From NCBI RefSeq assembly GCF_038397745.1, contig NZ_CP151636.1, positions 1,426,001 to 1,490,000 on the forward strand: DNA of 64,000 bases, read 5' to 3'. This document shows positions 60,606 through 64,000 of the stretch, in pieces; position 1 is the first letter of the stretch; each line of letters begins with the position of its first letter. The DNA comes from Microbacterium sp. LWH11-1.2. Lineage in GTDB: Bacteria > Actinomycetota > Actinomycetes > Actinomycetales > Microbacteriaceae. The translations under genes and the position numbers were made by a program. Under the pieces are notes generated by a model. It was not told the DNA's origin and did no database searches. It saw nothing but the letters and a program-made list of their open reading frames with translations.

Positions 60606-62120
60606 ATGTCTTCATCCGTTTTCCTGCCGGACGAGCCCGAGACCGGGGCCACTCCCGCGGCGGTGCACCCGCCGCTGCCCACCGGGGCAACCACGACCGT
60701 CGACGCCGAACCCCGTAACGGGCTCGACCGCTTCTTCGAGATCACCCAGCGCGGGTCGACCTTCGGGCGCGAGATCCGCGGCGGTATCGTCACGTTCGTG
60801 ACGATGGCGTACATCGTCATCCTCAACCCCCTCATCCTCGGCGGCGTCGACGACGTCACCGGTAACGCCCTGCAGGCCGCGCAGATCGGCGCAGCCACCG
60901 GCCTGACCGCCGGCGTCATGACGATCCTGTTCGGTCTGATCGCTCGGCTGCCCTTCGCCCTCGCCGCAGGCCTCGGCATCAACTCGTTCCTCGCCGTCTC
61001 GGTCGTCGGCCAGGTGACCTGGCCGGAGGCCATGGGACTGGTCGTGATCAACGGCGTGCTCATCGTGCTCTTCGGGGCCACCGGCATCCGCACGGCGATC
61101 TTCAACGCGGTGCCCGCTCCGCTCAAGGCGGCGATCACCGTCGGCATCGGCCTGTTCATCGCCTTCATCGGCTTCGTCGACTCCGGATTCGTCAACCGCA
61201 CCCCGGGCGGTCCGCCCGTGCAGCTGGGTGACGGCGGATCGATCACCTCGGTCCCGACGCTGATCTTCCTGCTCGGCCTGCTCATCATCGGCGTGCTCGT
61301 GGCGCGCAAGGTGCCGGGCGGCATCCTGATCGGCATCGTCGCGGCGACGGTGATCGCGATCATCGCGCAGGCGTTCCTCAAGCTCGGCCCGAGCTTCGAG
61401 GAGCCGGGCGGCTGGCACATGACCATCCCCGAGATCCCCGCCTCGTTCGTGACGATCCCCGACTTCGGGCTCATCGGCCAGTTCGACCTGTTCGGCTCGT
61501 TCAGCCGCATCGGCGCCCTGGCGGCCACGATGCTGGTGTTCACCCTGGTGTTCTCGAACTTCTTCGACGCCATGGGCACGATGACCGGTCTCGCGAAGAA
61601 CGCCGGGCTCGCCTACAAGGACGGCACGTTCCCGCGTCTGCGCTCGGCGTTCGTCGTCGAGGGCCTGGGTGCCGTCGCCGGCGGCGCCACCTCGACCTCG
61701 TCCAACACCGTGTTCGTGGACAGCGCCTCCGGCATCGGCGAGGGGGCCCGCACGGGACTCGCCTCGGTCGTGGTCGGCGTGCTCTTCCTGCTCTCGATGT
61801 TCTTCACGCCGCTCACGCTGGTGGTGCCGATCGAGGTGGGATCCGCCGCGCTGGTCGTGGTCGGCGCGATGATGATGGCGCAGATCAAGGAGATCAAGTT
61901 CACGAACTTCGCCGTGGCGCTCCCCGCGTTCCTCACCATCGTCACGATGCCCCTGACGTACTCGATCGCCAACGGCATCGGCGTCGGCTTCATCGCCTGG
62001 ACCCTGGTGAACACGCTCTCCGGCCGTGCGCGCAAGGTGCACTGGCTGATGTGGGTCGTGGCCGTCGGCTTCGCGCTGTACTTCGTGCGGGGCCCGATCG
62101 AGGTGCTGCTCGCCGGCTGA
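60606..62120 (+). CDS. NCS2-family purine permease (AzgA-like)
   Basis: A membrane protein of 504 residues with about twelve hydrophobic segments. Seen: FGREIRGGIVTFVTMAYIVILNPLILGG, PFALAAGLGINSFLAVSVVGQVTWPEAMGLVVINGVLIVL and FSNFFDAMGTMTGLAKNAGL with TSTSSNTVFVDSASGIGEGARTGLAS, the AzgA-type signatures. These carriers import adenine, guanine or hypoxanthine with protons. The ATG at 60606 has GGAG upstream; a TTG at 60594 is an alternative. Confidence 0.93.
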   Translation: MSSSVFLPDEPETGATPAAVHPPLPTGATTTVDAEPRNGLDRFFEITQRGSTFGREIRGGIVTFVTMAYIVILNPLILGGVDDVTGNALQAAQIGAATGLTAGVMTILFGLIARLPFALAAGLGINSFLAVSVVGQVTWPEAMGLVVINGVLIVLFGATGIRTAIFNAVPAPLKAAITVGIGLFIAFIGFVDSGFVNRTPGGPPVQLGDGGSITSVPTLIFLLGLLIIGVLVARKVPGGILIGIVAATVIAIIAQAFLKLGPSFEEPGGWHMTIPEIPASFVTIPDFGLIGQFDLFGSFSRIGALAATMLVFTLVFSNFFDAMGTMTGLAKNAGLAYKDGTFPRLRSAFVVEGLGAVAGGATSTSSNTVFVDSASGIGEGARTGLASVVVGVLFLLSMFFTPLTLVVPIEVGSAALVVVGAMMMAQIKEIKFTNFAVALPAFLTIVTMPLTYSIANGIGVGFIAWTLVNTLSGRARKVHWLMWVVAVGFALYFVRGPIEVLLAG

Positions 62121-62155
62121 GCGGCAGCACCACAGCTGTACTGAGGAGATCGACC

Positions 62156-63673
62156 ATGAACGACATCGCCGTCACTGAGACCGCTGTCACAGGAACCGCC
62201 GTCAACGTCAACGGGCGGGTCCGCCCGCTCGACGGCGTCGCCGCCCACACGACCGCACTCGACTGGCTGCGCGACACCGGATTGTCGGGCAGCAAGGAAG
62301 GCTGCGCGGAGGGGGAGTGCGGAGCGTGCGCGATGCTGCTCGCGACCCCGACGCCCGAGGGCGGTACCGCCTGGACGCCGGTCAACGCCTGCCTGGTTCC
62401 CGTGTACGCGCTGAACGGTCAGGAGATCGTGACCGCCGAGGGTCTCGGCTCCCCGGATGCCCTGCACCCGGTGCAGGAGAAGCTGGCCGAGGCGGGGGGA
62501 TCCCAGTGCGGCTACTGCACCCCCGGCTTCGCCTGCAGCATGGCGGGGGAGTACTACCGGTCCGAGCGCACTCCTGCCGAGACCACGCCGGCCGAAGGGG
62601 GCACCGGTCACGACGACGGCATCCCCTCGCACGACGCGGAGCACGGCCCGAACGGATTCGATCTGCACGCGCTCAGCGGCAACCTCTGCCGCTGCACCGG
62701 GTATCGGCCGATCCGCGACGCCGCCTACACGCTGGGTGACCCCGAGGCGGACGATCCCCTGCAGCAGCGGCTCGCGGCTCCCGCTCCCGCGGCAGTCCCC
62801 ACGGTCGCCGAGGTCGACGGGTCGCGGTTCATCCGTCCGGCCTCCCTCGCCGAAGCCCTGCGTCTGCTCCGCGAGGAGCCGGAGGCGCTGCTCGTGGCGG
62901 GCTCCACCGACTGGGGCGTCGAGGTGAACATCCGCGGTCGTCGCGCGCCGCTCGTCATCGCGATCGAGCAGCTCGACGAGCTGCGGACCCTCCATCACGA
63001 CGATGACGTGCTCGAGATCGGTGCGGCGCTCCCGCTCTCCGAGGTGGAGAAGCGCCTCGGCGGCGCGGTGCCGCTGCTCGCGAAGCTCTTCCCGCAGTTC
63101 GCCTCCCGCCTGATCCGCAACCGCGCCACGTTCGGCGGCAACCTGGGCACCGGCTCCCCGATCGGCGACACTCCGCCCGCCCTGCTCGCGCTCGGCGCCC
63201 GGCTCGTCCTGGCATCGGTCGACGGAGAGCGCGAGGTCGAGCTCGCGGAGTACTTCACCGGCTACCGGCAGACGATCCGTCGTCCTGACGAGCTGATCCG
63301 CGCGGTGCGCATCCCGCTCCCGCTCGCGTCGGTGACCGCGTTCCACAAGATCGCGAAGCGACGCTTCGATGACATCTCCAGCGTCGCGATCGCCTTCGCG
63401 CTCGACATCGAGGACGGGATCGTCACGGCGGCGCGGATCGGTCTCGGCGGTGTCGCGGCCACGCCCCTTCGCGCCTACGCCGCGGAAGAGGCTCTGATCG
63501 GCCGGCCGTGGAACATCGCCACGGTGCGGGCGGCATCCGAGATCCTCGGAGCCGAGGGCACCCCGATGTCGGACCACCGCGCGAGCGCGGACTACCGGTC
63601 GCTCATGCTCAACACCGCGCTGCTCAAACTCTACAGCTCGACGGTCATCGGCTCGAAGGAGGTGTCGGCATGA
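62156..63673 (+). CDS. xdhA: Xanthine dehydrogenase small subunit (2Fe-2S and FAD)
   Basis: A protein of 505 residues with two 2Fe-2S domains and an FAD domain. Seen: Cys50, 55, 58 and 79 for the plant-type cluster; Cys118, 121, 178 and 180 for the second (QCGYCTPGF and LCRCTGY); and the FAD-binding LLVAGSTDWGVEVN and RNRATFGGNLGTGSPIGDTPPALLAL. An acidic, polar insert of about 30 residues (137-165) sits within the second cluster domain. GAGGAG lies 7 bases before the ATG. It overlaps the large subunit by ATGA. It oxidises xanthine to urate together with the large subunit. Confidence 0.95.
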   Translation: MNDIAVTETAVTGTAVNVNGRVRPLDGVAAHTTALDWLRDTGLSGSKEGCAEGECGACAMLLATPTPEGGTAWTPVNACLVPVYALNGQEIVTAEGLGSPDALHPVQEKLAEAGGSQCGYCTPGFACSMAGEYYRSERTPAETTPAEGGTGHDDGIPSHDAEHGPNGFDLHALSGNLCRCTGYRPIRDAAYTLGDPEADDPLQQRLAAPAPAAVPTVAEVDGSRFIRPASLAEALRLLREEPEALLVAGSTDWGVEVNIRGRRAPLVIAIEQLDELRTLHHDDDVLEIGAALPLSEVEKRLGGAVPLLAKLFPQFASRLIRNRATFGGNLGTGSPIGDTPPALLALGARLVLASVDGEREVELAEYFTGYRQTIRRPDELIRAVRIPLPLASVTAFHKIAKRRFDDISSVAIAFALDIEDGIVTAARIGLGGVAATPLRAYAAEEALIGRPWNIATVRAASEILGAEGTPMSDHRASADYRSLMLNTALLKLYSSTVIGSKEVSA

Positions 63674-64000
63674 GTGCTCTCGCCGACCGACCGGCCAACC
63701 CCATCGTGGGACACCGGGCCGCGCACGAGAGTGCGGCCCTCCACGTCACCGGCGCCGCCATGTACACCGACGACCTCGCCGCCCACACCGCGGGGGTGCT
63801 CACGGCGTGGCCCGTGCAGTCCACGAACGCGCACGCGAAGGTCACCGTCGACGTCTCCGGTGCCTACGAGGTGCCCGGCGTCGTGCGCGTGCTCACCGCC
63901 GACGATGTGCCCGGCATCAACGACGCGGGCATCAAGCACGACGAGCCGCTGTTCCCCAGCGAGGCGATGTTCTACGGGCACGCCCTCGTCTGGGTGCTCG
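63670..64000 (+). CDS. xdhB: Xanthine dehydrogenase large subunit, N-terminal part (truncated by window end)
   Basis: The first 110 residues of the molybdenum-cofactor subunit: IVGHRAAHESAALHVTGAAMYTDDL, VPGVVRVLTADDVPGIND and EAMFYGHALVWVL match the N-terminus of XdhB. The gene runs past 64000. It is coupled to xdhA. Confidence 0.93.
   Translation, partial: MSALADRPANPIVGHRAAHESAALHVTGAAMYTDDLAAHTAGVLTAWPVQSTNAHAKVTVDVSGAYEVPGVVRVLTADDVPGINDAGIKHDEPLFPSEAMFYGHALVWVL

Overview
The window is high-GC DNA with tightly packed genes, many of them joined by 4-base start/stop overlaps (ATGA or GTGA). Together with a dnaK-grpE-dnaJ-hspR operon under a HAIR element, a DtxR/IdeR-type iron box, DUF222/HNH proteins and many LLM flavoproteins, this points to an actinobacterium of the Microbacteriaceae, most likely Microbacterium. 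No rRNA, tRNA, CRISPR array, prophage or insertion sequence was seen.

Layout. 39-12201 (mostly minus): an assimilatory sulfur operon. It has sirohydrochlorin chelatase, sulfite reductase, APS reductase, CysD/CysN, a sulfonate-type ABC importer, CobA, an FprA-type ferredoxin reductase, a 7Fe ferredoxin and a thioredoxin-reductase-like flavoprotein. Several of its proteins carry in-frame copies of a short repeat. 12302-17128: a secreted polysaccharide-lyase-like protein, a DszA/NtaA-type monooxygenase, a small membrane protein, an HNH/DUF222 protein and a lipoprotein. 17196-21257: the heat-shock operon. 21236-26937: an AraC regulator and a complete ferric-siderophore uptake operon behind an iron box. 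26970-30819 (minus): an operon of a GAF-SpoIIE phosphatase, a BcsA-like glycosyltransferase, a STAS protein and an RsbW-like kinase.

30862-47541: a locus that I read as a D-arabinan utilisation system. It contains two DUF4185 (GH183) proteins, a sugar ABC importer without its ATPase, a DUF2961 (GH172) enzyme, a GH116 enzyme, a LacI regulator, an FGGY kinase and a fucose/arabinose-type isomerase. Four copies of the palindrome GAAATCGATTTC (one with a mismatch) sit at its promoters and define a regulon. That regulon also covers an unassigned protein at 30862-31794. The inferred route is extracellular endo-cleavage, uptake of oligosaccharides, intracellular alpha and beta exo-cleavage, then D-arabinose to D-ribulose to D-ribulose 5-phosphate. 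PhzF, DoxX and coiled-coil genes lie among these genes without the operator.

47554-54723: a MmcQ protein, a MarR-controlled trio of two paralogous LLM oxidoreductases and a Rossmann reductase, a second MarR gene with a membrane protein, a RidA protein, a WYL regulator and a hypothetical protein. 54845-58787: two GT4 glycosyltransferases, one with a 24-bp minisatellite, two membrane proteins and a 53-residue peptide. 58874-64000: a GlxA-type regulator, then a purine operon (deaminase, NCS2 permease, xanthine dehydrogenase small subunit and the start of the large subunit) behind a leader of about 140 nt.
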